In this document: positions 33,908 through 43,108 of the stretch, piece by piece | Position numbering within the stretch: the stretch's first letter is position 1 | Layout: every line of letters starts with the position of its first letter | NCBI RefSeq assembly: GCF_002953715.1 | Contig: NZ_CP025013.1 | Coordinates: forward strand, 992,001-1,056,000 | From: Rhizobium leguminosarum | GTDB lineage: Bacteria > Pseudomonadota > Alphaproteobacteria > Rhizobiales > Rhizobiaceae | Reading direction: 5' to 3' | DNA length: 64,000 bases | Notes under the pieces: generated by a model | The model's database searches: none | Seen by the model: the letters and a program-made list of their open reading frames with translations, nothing else | Told to the model about the DNA's origin: nothing | Position numbers and translations under genes: made by a program

Positions 33908-35656
33908 ATGAAACGGCAAGAGATATTGGACGGGCTCCGCCAGAGCCCGAAGGTGGACGTGTGCGTCGTCGGCGGCGGCATCAACGGCATCAGCGTCTTT
34001 CGGGAACTGGCGCTGCAGGGGCTGAATGTGCTGCTCATAGAGAAGCACGACTATTGCTCCGGGGCCAGTTCGGCGCTGTCGCGCATGGTGCATGGCGGAC
34101 TTCGCTATCTTGAAAATGGCGAATTCAAGCTGGTGCAGGAATCGCTGGTCGAGCGGGACCGGTTGTTGCGCAACGCGCCGCATTATGTCGCGCCGCTGCC
34201 GACGACGGTGCCGGTGTTCGATATCTTTTCCGGCCTCGGCAATGGCATCGTCCGCTTCCTGGGCCTCAGCCGCCGCCCGAGCCGCCGCGGCGCTGTTGCC
34301 ATCAAGGCAGGCCTGAGCATCTATGATTTCCTGATGCGCAAGCGGGCATTGATGCCGCGCCACCAGTTTCGCGGCCGGCGCACGACGCTTGCCAAGTGGC
34401 CGGCGCTCAATCCCGACATCAAGAGTTCCGCCACCTATTTCGACGCCTGGGTCAGCCATCCGGAGCGGCTGGGCATCGAGCTCCTGCAGGATGGTCTTTT
34501 GGCAAAGTTCGGGGCGATGGCGCTGAACTATGCGGAACTGCGGCGGACAGAGGATGGCCAATATCGTGTCGAAGACCAGATCGGCGGCGCGTTCGTTGCC
34601 GTCGAACCGGCGCTGATCATCAACGCCACCGGCGGCTGGATCGACCTTGCCAATCAAACCCTGTTTTCGCCGGAAGCGCGGCCGTCACCGCTGATGGGTG
34701 GCACCAAGGGCTCGCATCTGATCATCGACAATGCGGACCTGCGCGACGCGCTCGCGGATCACATGATCTACTACGAGAACGAGGACGGGCGGATCTGCAT
34801 CCTGTTTCCTTATCTCGGCAAGGTTCTGGTCGGTTCCACCGATATCCGCGTCGATGATCCGGAAACGGTGCGCTGCGAGGCGGACGAACGGGATTATATC
34901 CTGCAATCGCTCGCCTTCGTGCTGCCAGGCATTCCCATCCGGCCCGAACAAATCGTTTTCCAGTTTTCCGGCGTGCGGCCGCTGCCGGCCAGCACCGACA
35001 GTTTTACCGGCCGCATCCCGCGCGATCACTTCTGCACCGTGTTGGAGCCTTCCGAGGGTGGTCCGCCGGTGCTCTGCATGATCGGCGGCAAGTGGACGAC
35101 ATTCCGGTCCTTCGGGGAACTGGCGGCCGACATGGCTCTGGAAAGGCTAGGCAGGCGGCGCCGCATTGCGACAACCGATCGGCCGATCGGCGGCGGTCGG
35201 GCATTTCCCGCCAACGCGCCCGCCTGGCTAACGCAGATGGCGGCCAGCAAAGGCCTTTCCGGAGGGCGCATGGCTGAGCTGTTTGCCCGATACGGCACGG
35301 ATGCCGAGGCGATTGCCGGCTTCACCGCGGCAGGCCCCGATGCGGCGCTGCCGCACGCCGGCTATTCGATGCGCGAATTGCAGTTCCTGATCCGCGAGGA
35401 AGCGGTGGAACATCTCGACGACCTGCTTTTGCGGCGCACGACACTTGCCGTTTCGGGCGAACTTACGCTCGACATGATGGATGCCGCACTCGACCTGTTG
35501 GCGCAGGAAAAGCACTGGACGCTCGCGCATCGCGCCAGTGAGCGCGACCGTTTTCTCACCCTTCTCACCGAACGCCACGGCGTTGACGAAAACATGCTTT
35601 CCGCAAGGAACGAACCAAGGAGCACAGAATGCGACACAACAGCAAAGTCCGGATGA
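33908..35656 (+). CDS. GlpD-like FAD-dependent polyol-phosphate dehydrogenase
   Basis: Encodes 582 residues. FAD-binding N-terminus VDVCVVGGGINGISVFRELA, then LIEKHDYCSGASSALSRMVH and GGLRYLENGEFKLVQES, the glycerol-3-phosphate dehydrogenase pattern. The C-terminal FAD-closing segment CMIGGKWTTFRSFGELAADM is also present. GlpD proteins oxidise glycerol 3-phosphate and pass electrons to quinone; EryB, a relative, oxidises erythritol phosphate. With a kinase and an aldolase in the same operon, a polyol phosphate is the likely substrate. Its 3' end overlaps the aldolase gene by 28 bases. Confidence 0.88.
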   Translation: MKRQEILDGLRQSPKVDVCVVGGGINGISVFRELALQGLNVLLIEKHDYCSGASSALSRMVHGGLRYLENGEFKLVQESLVERDRLLRNAPHYVAPLPTTVPVFDIFSGLGNGIVRFLGLSRRPSRRGAVAIKAGLSIYDFLMRKRALMPRHQFRGRRTTLAKWPALNPDIKSSATYFDAWVSHPERLGIELLQDGLLAKFGAMALNYAELRRTEDGQYRVEDQIGGAFVAVEPALIINATGGWIDLANQTLFSPEARPSPLMGGTKGSHLIIDNADLRDALADHMIYYENEDGRICILFPYLGKVLVGSTDIRVDDPETVRCEADERDYILQSLAFVLPGIPIRPEQIVFQFSGVRPLPASTDSFTGRIPRDHFCTVLEPSEGGPPVLCMIGGKWTTFRSFGELAADMALERLGRRRRIATTDRPIGGGRAFPANAPAWLTQMAASKGLSGGRMAELFARYGTDAEAIAGFTAAGPDAALPHAGYSMRELQFLIREEAVEHLDDLLLRRTTLAVSGELTLDMMDAALDLLAQEKHWTLAHRASERDRFLTLLTERHGVDENMLSARNEPRSTECDTTAKSG

Positions 35657-36471
35657 ACCGGCTGTTCGGCGGCGGCCGCTGCCTCGATGTGGCGATCGAT
35701 CACGGCGTCTGCAACGAACCATCCTTCCTCAACGGGCTGGAGGACATCCAGGCCGTCGTCAAGGCGCTGGTTTCTGCAGGGCCGGACGCGATCCAGATGA
35801 ATTACGGCCAGGCCGACCTGTTGCAGGATGTGCCCGGCAAGGGAAAACCGGCGCTGGTCATGCGCATCGACATGGGCAATCCCTATAACCGGATCCGCCA
35901 CCGCGACATGTGGGCGGTGCTACAGAACGAGGTCGAGCCATTGATCGGCGCGATCGAGATGGATGCCGCCTGCGTCGTCGTCAACCTGTTCATGCTGCCG
36001 GACGAGCCGGACCTGTTCCGCCAATGCGTGCAGAACATTTCCCGCGTCCGGGCCGATTGCGACAAGTATGGCATGCCGCTGATGATCGAGCCGCTGGTGA
36101 TGCAGCCGGTCACCGAAAACGGCGGCTACATGGTCGATGGCGACGCCGACAAGATCGTCACGTTGACGCGGCTCGCCCGTGAGATGGGTGCGGATATCGT
36201 CAAGGCGGACCCAACCACCAATGCCGAGGATTTCCACAGAGTGGTGGAAGCAGCCCGTTGCCCGGTTCTGGTGCGCGGCGGCGGCAAGGAAGATCTTCGT
36301 GCCGTCTTCGATAAATCCGCCGCCTTGATGCGGCAGGGGGCAATGGGCATGGTCTATGGGCGCAATATCTATCAGCATGCCAATCCGAGTGCCGTGGTGC
36401 GCGGGCTGATGGCGATCGTGCACGAGGATGCGAGCGGCGACCAGGCCTTTGCGCTCTATCAGCAGGGCTGA
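35629..36471 (+). CDS. Class I aldolase of the DhnA/LsrF type
   Basis: Encodes 280 residues from the ATG at 35629, inside the end of the previous gene, with AAGGAG seven bases upstream. TIM-barrel aldolase family: CLDVAIDHGVCNEPSFLNGL near the N-terminus, the predicted Schiff-base lysine in GADIVKADPTT, and the phosphate-binding end CPVLVRGGGKEDLRAV plus GAMGMVYGRNIYQHANPSAV. It should cleave (or thiolyse) a phosphorylated ketose made by the kinase and GlpD-like enzyme. The substrate is not known. Confidence 0.85.
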   Translation: MRHNSKVRMNRLFGGGRCLDVAIDHGVCNEPSFLNGLEDIQAVVKALVSAGPDAIQMNYGQADLLQDVPGKGKPALVMRIDMGNPYNRIRHRDMWAVLQNEVEPLIGAIEMDAACVVVNLFMLPDEPDLFRQCVQNISRVRADCDKYGMPLMIEPLVMQPVTENGGYMVDGDADKIVTLTRLAREMGADIVKADPTTNAEDFHRVVEAARCPVLVRGGGKEDLRAVFDKSAALMRQGAMGMVYGRNIYQHANPSAVVRGLMAIVHEDASGDQAFALYQQG

Positions 36472-36502
36472 GCAGCGATTTCGAATCTCGGGAGGGTTCT
36501 GC

Positions 36503-38032
36503 ATGGGAGAGTATCTTTTGGGGCTCGACGCCGGAAACACCGTTATCAAGGCGGTGATTTTCGACCGGCACGGCAACGAGATCGCGGCTGCGTCCGAAGA
36601 AGGACACAGCCGCATGCCGAGCCCGGGGCATGTCGAGCGAGGGCTGGACGAACTCTGGACGAATGCACGGCAGGTCATCCGCACCTGCATCGAAAAGGCA
36701 GAGATCCAGCCGGAGGAAATCGCCGCGATCGGTTGCGCCGGGCATGGCAACGGTCTCTATGCGCTTGATCGCGAAGGCGCTCCGCTGCTCGGCATCCAGT
36801 CGCTCGACACGCGGGCGGCCGGGTTGGTCGATGAATGGCGAGAGGCCGGCGTTGGTGACCGGACCTATCCGATTGCCCGCCAGCGTCCGTGGCCATCCCA
36901 GACGCCGACATTGCTTGCCTGGCTGAAGCGTCACCGGCCGGAACTGTTTAGCCGCATCGGTACGGTGTTTTTCTCCAAGGATTTCGTCGTCAACCGCCTG
37001 ACCGGCCGCCGCGTCAGCGAGGTGTCCGACATGTCGGGGGCCGGTCTGCTGGATCTTGCCGCGCGCCGCTACGACAAGGCGCTGATGGAAGCCTATGGGC
37101 TGGGCGATTGCATGGACCTCTTGCCGCCGCTCATCGAAAGCGCCGACATTGCCGGGACCGTGACGGAAGAGGTGGCGACGCAAACCGGGCTTGCCGCCGG
37201 TATACCTGTGGTCGGCGGGTTGTTCGACGTCGTCGCCTCGGCGCTCGGCTCCGGCGTTGCGCGCACCGGCAGCGCCTCGATCATTGCCGGCACCTGGAGC
37301 ATCAACCAAGTCATCATCGATAGCCCCGACCTCGACGGGCCGGTCTTCATGTCGGCGACCTTCGATCGAAGCCGCTACATGGCGATGGAGAACAGCGCCA
37401 CCTCGGCTGCCAATCTCGAATGGCTGGTGCGGGAGTTTTTCGAAGGCGAGCATGCGGAAGACGTTTCGACCTTCGATGCCTGCTGCGCGCTCGCCGGGGC
37501 GATCGAGCCCGCGGCAGACGATCCGCTCTACCATCCGTATCTCTATGGCGCCCAGCAAGACGGCCATGCGCGCGCCGGCTTCTACGGTCTTGCCGGTTGG
37601 CACACCAAGGGGCATCTCGTTCGCGCGCTTCTCGAAGGTGTCGCCTTCGGTCATCGCCAGCACATCGAGACGATCCGAAAGGCGGGCGCGGTCTTCAACG
37701 AAGCCGTGCTGTCCGGCGGCGGCTCGCGCAGCCTGATCTGGCCGCAGATCTTCGCCGATGTGCTCGGCGTTCCGGTCAGCGTTGCACGCTCGCGTGAAAC
37801 CGGTGCGTTGGGAGCGGCGATTGCGGCCGGAACCGGCGTCGGCATTTTCGCGGACTTCGGCGCTGGTGCTACGGCCATGGTTCGGGCAGAGCGGTATTAT
37901 CGTCCGGATGTCTCGCTCGAGGCACATTATGCGCGGCGCTACGCTCTCTATCAGGATATCGCCGAGGCAATGGCACCGCTCTGGCGGCGTTTGACGGCGG
38001 TCCCGCTGGCGGCAGCGGGGGCGGCGGCATGA
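36503..38032 (+). CDS. FGGY-family carbohydrate kinase, LyxK-like
   Basis: Encodes 509 residues from the ATG at 36503 (GGGAGGG upstream). Ribonuclease-H-like sugar kinase: N-terminal phosphate loop YLLGLDAGNTVIKAVIFDRH, central GIPVVGGLFDVVASALGSGV, and the ATP-side motif EAVLSGGGSRSLIWPQIFAD. Several stretches (GGLFDVVASAL, NLEWLVREFF, GFYGLAGWHTKGHLVRALLE) follow the E. coli L-xylulose/3-keto-L-gulonate kinase LyxK more closely than glycerol or erythritol kinases, judged from memory. A ketose or polyol substrate is likely. Confidence 0.88.
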   Translation: MGEYLLGLDAGNTVIKAVIFDRHGNEIAAASEEGHSRMPSPGHVERGLDELWTNARQVIRTCIEKAEIQPEEIAAIGCAGHGNGLYALDREGAPLLGIQSLDTRAAGLVDEWREAGVGDRTYPIARQRPWPSQTPTLLAWLKRHRPELFSRIGTVFFSKDFVVNRLTGRRVSEVSDMSGAGLLDLAARRYDKALMEAYGLGDCMDLLPPLIESADIAGTVTEEVATQTGLAAGIPVVGGLFDVVASALGSGVARTGSASIIAGTWSINQVIIDSPDLDGPVFMSATFDRSRYMAMENSATSAANLEWLVREFFEGEHAEDVSTFDACCALAGAIEPAADDPLYHPYLYGAQQDGHARAGFYGLAGWHTKGHLVRALLEGVAFGHRQHIETIRKAGAVFNEAVLSGGGSRSLIWPQIFADVLGVPVSVARSRETGALGAAIAAGTGVGIFADFGAGATAMVRAERYYRPDVSLEAHYARRYALYQDIAEAMAPLWRRLTAVPLAAAGAAA

Positions 38033-39654
38033 ACATGCGTGTGAATGATGCGGCCATTGATGTGGGAAGCTACGACTTCATCATCGTCGGCGCGGGATCG
38101 GCGGGATGCGTCCTGGCCAACCGGCTGTCGGCCGATCCGAAAACCCGCGTCCTGCTGCTCGAAGCCGGCGGCAGCGACCGGTATCATTGGGTGCATGTGC
38201 CGATCGGCTATCTCTACTGCATGGGCAATCCACGCACCGATTGGATGATGAAGACGGCGGCGGAGGCCGGACTGAACGGCCGGTCACTGCCCTATCCGCG
38301 TGGAAAACTGCTGGGCGGCTGCTCGTCGATCAACGGCATGATCTACATGCGCGGCCAGGCGGCCGATTACGACGGGTGGCGGCAGGCGGGCAATTCCGGC
38401 TGGGGCTGGGACGACGTGCTTCCCTATTTCCTGAAATCCGAGGACAACTATCGCGGCAAGTCGCCGATGCACGGGGCAGGCGGCGAATGGCGGGTGGAAC
38501 AGCAGCGGCTTTCCTGGCCGGTCCTCGATGCCTTTCGCGATGCAGCCGAAGAACTCGGTATTCCGAAGACTGACGATTTCAACGATGGCGACAATGAGGG
38601 CTCAGGCTATTTCGAGGTCAACCAGCGCGGCGGCCTGCGCTGGAATACGACCAAGGCCTTTCTGCGCCCGGCGATGAAGCGGCCCAATCTGCGTGTGCTG
38701 ACCAGCGCCGAAACCGAGCGGCTGGAATTCGACGGCAGAATGGTGACCGGCGTGCGGTTCCGGCTGAACGGGCAGAATCATCTGGCTCGCGCCGGTCGCG
38801 AGGTCATTCTGTCTGCCGGTGCGATCAATTCACCGAAAATCCTGGAGCTTTCCGGGGTCGGTCGCCCGGATGTGTTGTCCGCTGCCGGACTCGACGTCGT
38901 CCATGAACTTCCGGGTGTCGGCGAAAACCTGCAGGACCATCTGCAAATTCGTACGGTCTTCCGCATCGAGGGCGCAAAGACGCTGAACCAGCTCTATCAC
39001 AACCTGTTCACCCGGGCGGGCATGGGGCTTGAATATATGCTGCGCCGGTCAGGGCCGCTGTCGATGGCGCCGAGCCAACTCGGTATCTTTGCCAAGAGCG
39101 ATCCGGCTGTTGCGACCGCCGATCTCGAATATCACGTGCAGCCCTTGAGCACCGACCGGCTCGGCGAGCCGCTGCACAAATATCCCGCCGTCACCGTCTC
39201 CGTCTGCAATCTGCGGCCGGAAAGCCGGGGGACCGTGCATGTTGGCGGCCCGGACCTTTCCGTGGCGCCGGAAATCCGACCGAATTATCTTTCGACCGTC
39301 GGCGACCGGATGGTTGCAACGAAATCGGTTCGGCACGCCCGCCGGCTCATGGAGGCCGGTGCGATCGCCAAGTACCGGCCGCAGGAAATGCTGCCGGGCC
39401 TGGAATACCAGAGTGACGAGGAGCTGATCCGTCGCGTCGGCGATATCGCCACAACGATCTTCCATCCGGTCGGCACCTGCAAGATGGGCAACGACGTGAT
39501 GGCGGTTGTCGATCCGCAATTGCGGGTGCATGGGCTGGCGAAACTGCGGGTGGTCGATGCATCGATCATGCCGACGATCGTGTCGGGAAACACCAACTCG
39601 CCGGTGATCATGATTGCCGAGAAGGCCGCCGAGAGCGTCCTATCAGGGGCATAG
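38029..39654 (+). CDS. GMC-family FAD oxidoreductase
   Basis: Encodes 541 residues; the start overlaps the kinase stop (ATGA). Glucose-methanol-choline family: FIIVGAGSAGCVLANRLSAD, the GKLLGGCSSINGMIYMRGQA signature, EVILSAGAINSPKILELSGV and the C-terminal His/Asn pair region (FHPVGTCKMG, VSGNTNSPVIMIAEKAA). It oxidises a primary or secondary alcohol. It could act at the entry of the pathway (polyol to carbonyl) or on an aldolase product. It is the last gene of the operon. Confidence 0.9.
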   Translation: MNMRVNDAAIDVGSYDFIIVGAGSAGCVLANRLSADPKTRVLLLEAGGSDRYHWVHVPIGYLYCMGNPRTDWMMKTAAEAGLNGRSLPYPRGKLLGGCSSINGMIYMRGQAADYDGWRQAGNSGWGWDDVLPYFLKSEDNYRGKSPMHGAGGEWRVEQQRLSWPVLDAFRDAAEELGIPKTDDFNDGDNEGSGYFEVNQRGGLRWNTTKAFLRPAMKRPNLRVLTSAETERLEFDGRMVTGVRFRLNGQNHLARAGREVILSAGAINSPKILELSGVGRPDVLSAAGLDVVHELPGVGENLQDHLQIRTVFRIEGAKTLNQLYHNLFTRAGMGLEYMLRRSGPLSMAPSQLGIFAKSDPAVATADLEYHVQPLSTDRLGEPLHKYPAVTVSVCNLRPESRGTVHVGGPDLSVAPEIRPNYLSTVGDRMVATKSVRHARRLMEAGAIAKYRPQEMLPGLEYQSDEELIRRVGDIATTIFHPVGTCKMGNDVMAVVDPQLRVHGLAKLRVVDASIMPTIVSGNTNSPVIMIAEKAAESVLSGA

Positions 39655-39754
39655 TTAACCCCTCTCGCATTCTCTAAAGTGAATGCGTAGAATTGCGGCT
39701 CGTGATGACGAGCCCAACCCGCTCAACGCAGGCTGGGCCATCTTCTATTTTCAA

Positions 39755-39958
39755 TCAGAGGGTCGAGACGTTCTCAGCCTTCGATTTTCCGGTCTTGCGA
39801 TCCTGTCCAACTTCGAAGCTGACCTTGTCGCCTTCGCGAAGCGACCCACCGCTTTGCAGCGCAGACACGTGAACAAAAACGTCCTGTCCGCCACCCTCAG
39901 GGGTAATGAAGCCGAAGCCCTTGTCGTCATTGAAGAATTTAACGGTACCTGTCGGCAT
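39755..39958 (-). CDS. Cold-shock protein (CspA family)
   Basis: Encodes 67 residues from the ATG at 39958; a longer open frame to 40063 lies in what should be the 5' leader. Classic cold-shock domain with RNP1 KGFGFITPE and RNP2 DVFVHVSAL. It binds single-stranded RNA or DNA and acts as an RNA chaperone. The upstream 110 bases (39959-40070) are AT-richer and could be a structured, temperature-dependent leader. It is convergent with the GMC oxidoreductase gene. Confidence 0.95.
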   Translation of the reverse strand: MPTGTVKFFNDDKGFGFITPEGGGQDVFVHVSALQSGGSLREGDKVSFEVGQDRKTGKSKAENVSTL

Positions 39959-40070
39959 GAGATAACTATTTCCTTGTATCGTTCGACGATTTGCGAAGGC
40001 GAAACTATAGCTTCGACGCTTCTCTATCAACCCTTTAGCACACTGGCGGCCTTTTGAACGCAAAAAGAGA

Positions 40071-40583
40071 TCAGCTCCGACGAAGCTCTATGCGGCTCGT
40101 AACAACCGATCGGCCTGTGGCGGGGTCGGTATCGATGGTTGTGAGACGCATGCCCGATGCTCCGGTTTTTTCGATGGTCATCTGCGCACGCCGATCGCCG
40201 TTCACTTCTTTCGCCCATTTGATCGCGAGGCTTATGGCATTACCAGCGCGCTTTCCGCCAAGACCCGCGGTGCCGGTGCCCGCGCCCACATAGGAGCCGG
40301 TGTAAGTGTCGCCGCTGGCCTTGAGGTTAGCGCTGATGACGCGGGAAAAAACGACAAGGCTGGTACAGCGCCCATTGAGTGCGAGGGAGCTCGCATTCGC
40401 ATCCGACTTGAAACGACAAGTGACTTTAATGGTGGGTGCGTTTGTCCGCACTTTCACCGTCCCCTTGCCGCTCCAGCTTCCCGCAAGTGTTTTCAAGAAG
40501 GCGGATTCGTCGGCGCGGGCGGCGCCGGCCGTTGCCATTGACGCCGCCGCAACGGCGATGGAGCATGCAAGGATCTTGATCAT
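40071..40583 (-). CDS. Secreted protein of unknown function
   Basis: Encodes 170 residues from the ATG at 40583 (a GTG at 40592 is also in frame). It has a Sec signal peptide (ILACSIAVAAASMATAGAAR, cleaved near ARA-DE). The mature part looks like a small beta-barrel: FLKTLAGSWSGKGTVKVRTN, then CRFKSDANASSLALNGRC with two cysteines, then a Gly-rich strand GSYVGAGTGTAGLGG. It is likely periplasmic. The function is unknown. Confidence 0.7.
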   Translation of the reverse strand: MIKILACSIAVAAASMATAGAARADESAFLKTLAGSWSGKGTVKVRTNAPTIKVTCRFKSDANASSLALNGRCTSLVVFSRVISANLKASGDTYTGSYVGAGTGTAGLGGKRAGNAISLAIKWAKEVNGDRRAQMTIEKTGASGMRLTTIDTDPATGRSVVTSRIELRRS

Positions 40584-40960
40584 GTGAGTCACTTTCGACC
40601 GCGGTACATCAGGACCCCCACGCTCGGCTGTTGAGGAGGAAGGCGGTCATATAACCGCCGCACGTTAATTTCGTTCCATACGGGAAGCATCGATTGGGCT
40701 CGCAGCCACCACTATCTCGCGAAAAAGAACCTTCGCCGGGGCCGTCGCGAGCTCAGCCTGCATCTTTCGGCGGCGCCACGCCTTCTGCTCCATAAAAGCT
40801 GGAGTTCCGATGGCAGAGGAAAGCTCTTTAGATGCGAACGCGACTTCGCGCGGACGAAGAAGCGAAGTGGCACAGTCGAGCCCAAGCTCAACCGGTTGAA
40901 AAGCTTCGAGGGCGGCTGCTTCTTCGGACGTCGCCCGTGCAGTCGATCGAGTACCTAGAC
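40584..40960. other. Intergenic region, possible small open frame
   Basis: About 375 bases. It should hold the promoter of the 40583 gene. A 42-codon minus-strand frame (40665-40793, beginning MEQKAWRRRKM) and a 29-codon plus-strand frame at 40810 are visible, neither with a strong ribosome-binding site. No other signal was recognised. Confidence 0.4.
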
Positions 40961-41884
40961 CTAGAGCGTCCAGTCCTCCCCATTTTTGACTTCAGCAGCT
41001 TTATCCTCGCGGCAAATCGTTTCCAGCGCCAATGAGGCGCGGCTGGAGTGCCTTTGCTTATGCCGCAGGATTGCAAATTGGCGGGACGGCAGAGGAAAGC
41101 GCACCTTCACCAGCAGACCTTGCGTCAAGAGCGGCGCGGCCACGGCACCTGAGACGACCGTCGCGCAGAGGCCTTCTCTTGCTGCCGATATGACCGCCTC
41201 GTTCGACGGCAGCTCAAGCGCGACAGCCAGATCTCCGGGGGCTATGCCGAGATTGGAAATCGCGGCCTCGAAAGCCGACCGGGTTCCGGACCCTTTTTCC
41301 CGCATGACCCATTTCGTGCCTGAAACCAGGTCCGTCGGTGCAATTGGTTTGCCACGCGCCCAGGGATGGCGCGGACCGACGACGACAAGGAGTTCGTCCT
41401 CGGCAAGCGGCTGAATATTCAGCGCCGGCTCATCAACGCTGCCTTCGACGAAGCCGACCTCGGCCAATCCATCGAGAACCGCTTTTGCCGCCGTGGTCGT
41501 GTTGCCAATCATCAGCTTCAGGTCAATGCCCGGGTAGCGGATCTTGAAACGCATCAGCATCGCCGGCAGCCAGTAGCTTGCGATCGTCTGGCTTGCAAAA
41601 ACGACCAGTTCACCCTTTTGCAAGCCGCCGAGATCGGACAGGACGAGCGCTGCGGCCTTTGCGCGCGCCAGCGTCGCTCTTGCCTCTCCAAGAAACACCC
41701 GTCCTTCATATGTCAGTTCTATGCGGCGTCCGACGCGGTGGAAAAGCTCGACGCCATAGGAGGTCTCGAGATTGCGGATAGCCGAACTGACAGCCGAGGG
41801 CGTGAGCCCGATCGCGAAGGCAGCCTTGGTCAGATGCTCGCGTTCGGCAACCGCGACGAAAATGGAGAGCTGTTCAAACGTCAT
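40961..41884 (-). CDS. LysR-family regulator, YeiE-like
   Basis: Encodes 307 residues. N-terminal winged HTH: FVAVAEREHLTKAAFAIGLT, PSAVSSAIRNLETSYGVELF. The effector domain has the CysB/CbbR-like pattern (GELVVFASQTIASYWLPAML, then VLDGLAEVGFVEGSVDEPAL). It is divergent from a YeiH-type membrane protein, the same pairing as yeiE-yeiH in E. coli, so it probably activates that gene. The effector is unknown; sulphite has been suggested for YeiE. Confidence 0.9.
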   Translation of the reverse strand: MTFEQLSIFVAVAEREHLTKAAFAIGLTPSAVSSAIRNLETSYGVELFHRVGRRIELTYEGRVFLGEARATLARAKAAALVLSDLGGLQKGELVVFASQTIASYWLPAMLMRFKIRYPGIDLKLMIGNTTTAAKAVLDGLAEVGFVEGSVDEPALNIQPLAEDELLVVVGPRHPWARGKPIAPTDLVSGTKWVMREKGSGTRSAFEAAISNLGIAPGDLAVALELPSNEAVISAAREGLCATVVSGAVAAPLLTQGLLVKVRFPLPSRQFAILRHKQRHSSRASLALETICREDKAAEVKNGEDWTL

Positions 41885-41983
41885 GATTCAATCGTTCGAT
41901 TTTACCGAATGAATCATACAAAACTATTCAATGGAAGTCGACAATTGTGTGTGGGACAGTATGGCCCTCCGCAAGGTCTGCCG

Positions 41984-43009
41984 ATGCTCGTTTCTGCCTC
42001 ACGTTCCCTGTCGTTTCCTGCCGTCCTGCCAGGACTCGTCCTTTGTGCGGCAGTCACGCTCGCTGCGCATCTGATTGAGCGGTTGCAGCTGATGATTTTC
42101 GGCTCGCATTGGGTCGAGAGCCTCGTGCTTGCCATTTTGATCGGCATTGCCGTGCGCTCCTCGGTCTGTCTGCCGCAGGCTTTCATTCCCGGCATCCAGT
42201 TCGCCGCCAAGACGCTTCTCGAAATTGCCGTCGTGTTGCTCGGCGCCTCGCTCAGCACGGCTGCCATCCGCCAGGCCGGACTACCGCTTGTCGGCGGAAT
42301 TGCCGTTCTGGTTGCTCTGTCTTTGGCCGGCAGCTTTCTGATCGGACGGCTCTTCGGACTGTCGGCCAGCCTGGCGACCTTGGTTGCTTGCGGCAACTCG
42401 ATCTGCGGCAATTCTGCGATTGCCGCGGCAGCGCCGGTGATCGGCGCCAAACCGGATGATATCGCGGCCTCGATAGCCTTTACCGCGCTGCTCGGCATCG
42501 GGGCAGTGTTGACGCTGCCGCTTCTTCATCTGCTCTTGGGTCTGAGCGCCTTACAATATGGCGTTTTCGCAGGCCTGACAGCCTATGCCGTCCCGCAGGT
42601 ATTGGCGGCCACCGCTTCTGCCGGAGCCGTCAGCACCCAGGTGGGCACGCTCGTCAAACTGATCCGCGTGATGATGCTCGGACCCGTCATCCTTCTGCTC
42701 GGTGCAGTTCATGGCCGCCGTGCTGGCGGCTCTTCAGTCAATCTCCGCCATGTTCTCCCCTGGTTCATCCTCGGTTTTGCAGCGATGGCGACGCTTCGTT
42801 CCCTCGACGCGATCCCGGCGCCGTTGCTGCCCGGGATGTCGGCTGTCTCCGCCGCCTTCACCGTCACCGCCATGGCCGCTTTGGGCCTCTCCGTTGATGT
42901 CAGATCCGTCGCCCATACCGGCGGTCGCGTCCTTGCGGCGGCAGCGCTGTCGCTGTTGGCGCTGGCGGCTCTTGGGCTTTGCCTGATCGGACTGCTGAAT
43001 ATCGTCTGA
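41984..43009 (+). CDS. YeiH/UPF0324 family membrane protein
   Basis: Encodes 341 residues from the ATG at 41984 (AAGG seven bases upstream); a much longer open frame reaches into the divergent gene and is not real. About ten hydrophobic helices. The family signature LVACGNSICGNSAIAAAAPV is present, along with AKTLLEIAVVLLGASLSTAA. It is often annotated as a putative sulphate exporter, but transport activity is not firmly proven. The divergent LysR gene is its likely regulator. Confidence 0.88.
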   Translation: MLVSASRSLSFPAVLPGLVLCAAVTLAAHLIERLQLMIFGSHWVESLVLAILIGIAVRSSVCLPQAFIPGIQFAAKTLLEIAVVLLGASLSTAAIRQAGLPLVGGIAVLVALSLAGSFLIGRLFGLSASLATLVACGNSICGNSAIAAAAPVIGAKPDDIAASIAFTALLGIGAVLTLPLLHLLLGLSALQYGVFAGLTAYAVPQVLAATASAGAVSTQVGTLVKLIRVMMLGPVILLLGAVHGRRAGGSSVNLRHVLPWFILGFAAMATLRSLDAIPAPLLPGMSAVSAAFTVTAMAALGLSVDVRSVAHTGGRVLAAAALSLLALAALGLCLIGLLNIV

Positions 43010-43073
43010 TCGAAGGTAATATGCCCAAAATACTTGCAAAGATTCCAGTTGCCTTCGAAACGATCGGCGACTA

Positions 43074-43089
43074 GCCTGTATATACAGGC
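43074..43089. promoter_or_regulatory. HutC-type operator of the lyase operon
   Basis: GCCTGTATATACAGGC is a perfect 16-base palindrome containing TGTATATACA, the core bound by HutC-type GntR regulators. It lies 20 bases before the first gene of the operon, whose fourth gene encodes a HutC-type regulator. It would cover a weak promoter (TTCGAA, 17 bases, TGTATA). Confidence 0.8.
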
Positions 43090-43108
43090 CGGGGAAGCAA
43101 AGATCGTC

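Noticed and set aside
36200..37927. 575-codon open frame on the minus strand
   Set aside because: Antisense shadow of the aldolase and FGGY kinase genes; no recognisable domain.
28240..38032. AI-2 (Lsr) uptake locus
   Set aside because: LsrR-, LsrK- and LsrF-type families are present, but the kinase looks closer to LyxK, there is no LsrG-like gene, and GlpD-like and GMC enzymes do not fit AI-2 processing; kept only as an alternative.
40665..40793. 42-codon minus-strand frame beginning MEQKAWRRRKM
   Set aside because: No strong ribosome-binding site and no recognised family; noted only as a possibility.
41366..41983. Upstream extension of the YeiH-like frame by 206 codons
   Set aside because: Lies within the divergent LysR gene and lacks membrane character; the ATG at 41984 has a ribosome-binding site.
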